Positions 11,605-11,774 of a stretch of 11,774 nucleotides of DNA are shown piece after piece. The notes beneath the pieces are model-generated. The model was not told where the DNA came from, made no database searches, and saw only the letters and a program-made list of their open reading frames with translations. The position numbers were made by a program, and so were the translations under genes. The number at the start of each line of letters is the position of its first letter. Within the stretch, counting starts at the first letter, position 1. The stretch comes from Frankiales bacterium (lineage in GTDB: Bacteria > Actinomycetota > Actinomycetes > Mycobacteriales > SCTD01): contig JAODNF010000288.1 of the NCBI GenBank assembly GCA_025464915.1, positions 1-11,774 on the forward strand. Reading direction: 5' to 3'.

Positions 11605-11774
11605 CGGTCCCGGTCCTCGCCGTCGACGGGGCGGCGGCCGATCTTGGAGCCGAGCCAGGTCAGCGGGTCGTACTTCTTGTCGACGACGCGCTCCTTGAGC
11701 GGGATGAGGGCGTTGTCGGTGATGTGGATGCCCTCGGGGCAGACCTCGGTGCAGCACTTGGTGATGTTGCAGAA
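11601..11774 (-). CDS. sdhB: Succinate dehydrogenase/fumarate reductase iron-sulfur subunit, C-terminal end (5' end outside window)
   Basis: The minus-strand frame is open from the window edge to TGA at 11601-11603 and gives the last 57 residues, with no start inside the window. It contains the C-terminal cluster-ligating segment KCCTEVCPEGI, then TDNALIPLKERVVDKKYDP and LTWLGSKIG, which is the characteristic tail of actinobacterial SdhB/FrdB proteins. SdhB passes electrons from the FAD of SdhA through iron-sulfur clusters to quinone at the membrane. The last codons overlap the dodecin start (ATGA). Succinate dehydrogenase is more likely than fumarate reductase in a probable aerobe, but the fragment cannot decide. 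Confidence 0.9.
   Translation of the reverse strand, partial: FCNITKCCTEVCPEGIHITDNALIPLKERVVDKKYDPLTWLGSKIGRRPVDGEDRDR

Noticed and set aside
11395..11757. A 120-residue minus-strand frame beginning inside sdhB
   Set aside because: The first 51 codons are sdhB in the wrong frame. The dodecin starts at ATG 11604, with the conserved family N terminus.

Overview
High-GC actinobacterial chromosome, suggested by base composition, a WhiB-family regulator, a UvrD2-type helicase with a C-terminal HRDC domain, a class-E-type LAxTG sorting signal, and the use of GTG starts. The uvrD2-whiB7 order matches mycobacteria and relatives. The genus cannot be fixed from the sequence; a Nocardioides-like or related actinomycete is a guess. 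Both window ends cut genes: uvrD2 (left, 5' end missing) and a minus-strand succinate dehydrogenase/fumarate reductase iron-sulfur subunit (right, 5' end missing).

Left block (1-2210, plus strand): the end of uvrD2, then a complete antibiotic-response regulatory locus. It holds a candidate WhiB7-type promoter, a 67-codon leader ORF, a strong intrinsic terminator inside the leader, an alternative hairpin that would compete with it, a 12-bp tandem repeat, and whiB7 with its CxxC cluster, GVWGG turn and AT-hook. A 55-residue basic helical ORF follows. A 17-bp palindrome closes the block and separates it from the convergent gene.

Middle block (2220-7904): a 1000-residue secreted propeller protein with Asp-box repeats and an LAATG cell-wall sorting signal (minus). 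Divergent from it is an alkaline-phosphatase-superfamily protein whose sequence order looks circularly permuted (plus). A structured 80-bp inverted-repeat element lies between that gene and a convergent HSL-type alpha/beta hydrolase (minus).

Right block (7905-11774): the hydrolase and a long-chain acyl-CoA synthetase (plus) diverge from a 128-bp region carrying a 20-bp operator-like palindrome. This suggests joint control of ester hydrolysis and fatty acid activation. Next come a three-helix membrane protein with an extracytoplasmic domain (plus), a 30-residue minus-strand small ORF with a strong Shine-Dalgarno, a 39-nt hairpin, a 78-residue secreted four-cysteine protein (minus), and a flavin-binding dodecin (minus). 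The dodecin start overlaps the sdhB stop by ATGA.

The most rewarding points are the ribosome-sensing whiB7 leader, the permuted phosphatase fold, the shared operator, and the sdhB-dodecin coupling. No CRISPR array, tRNA, rRNA, insertion sequence or defence island was seen.
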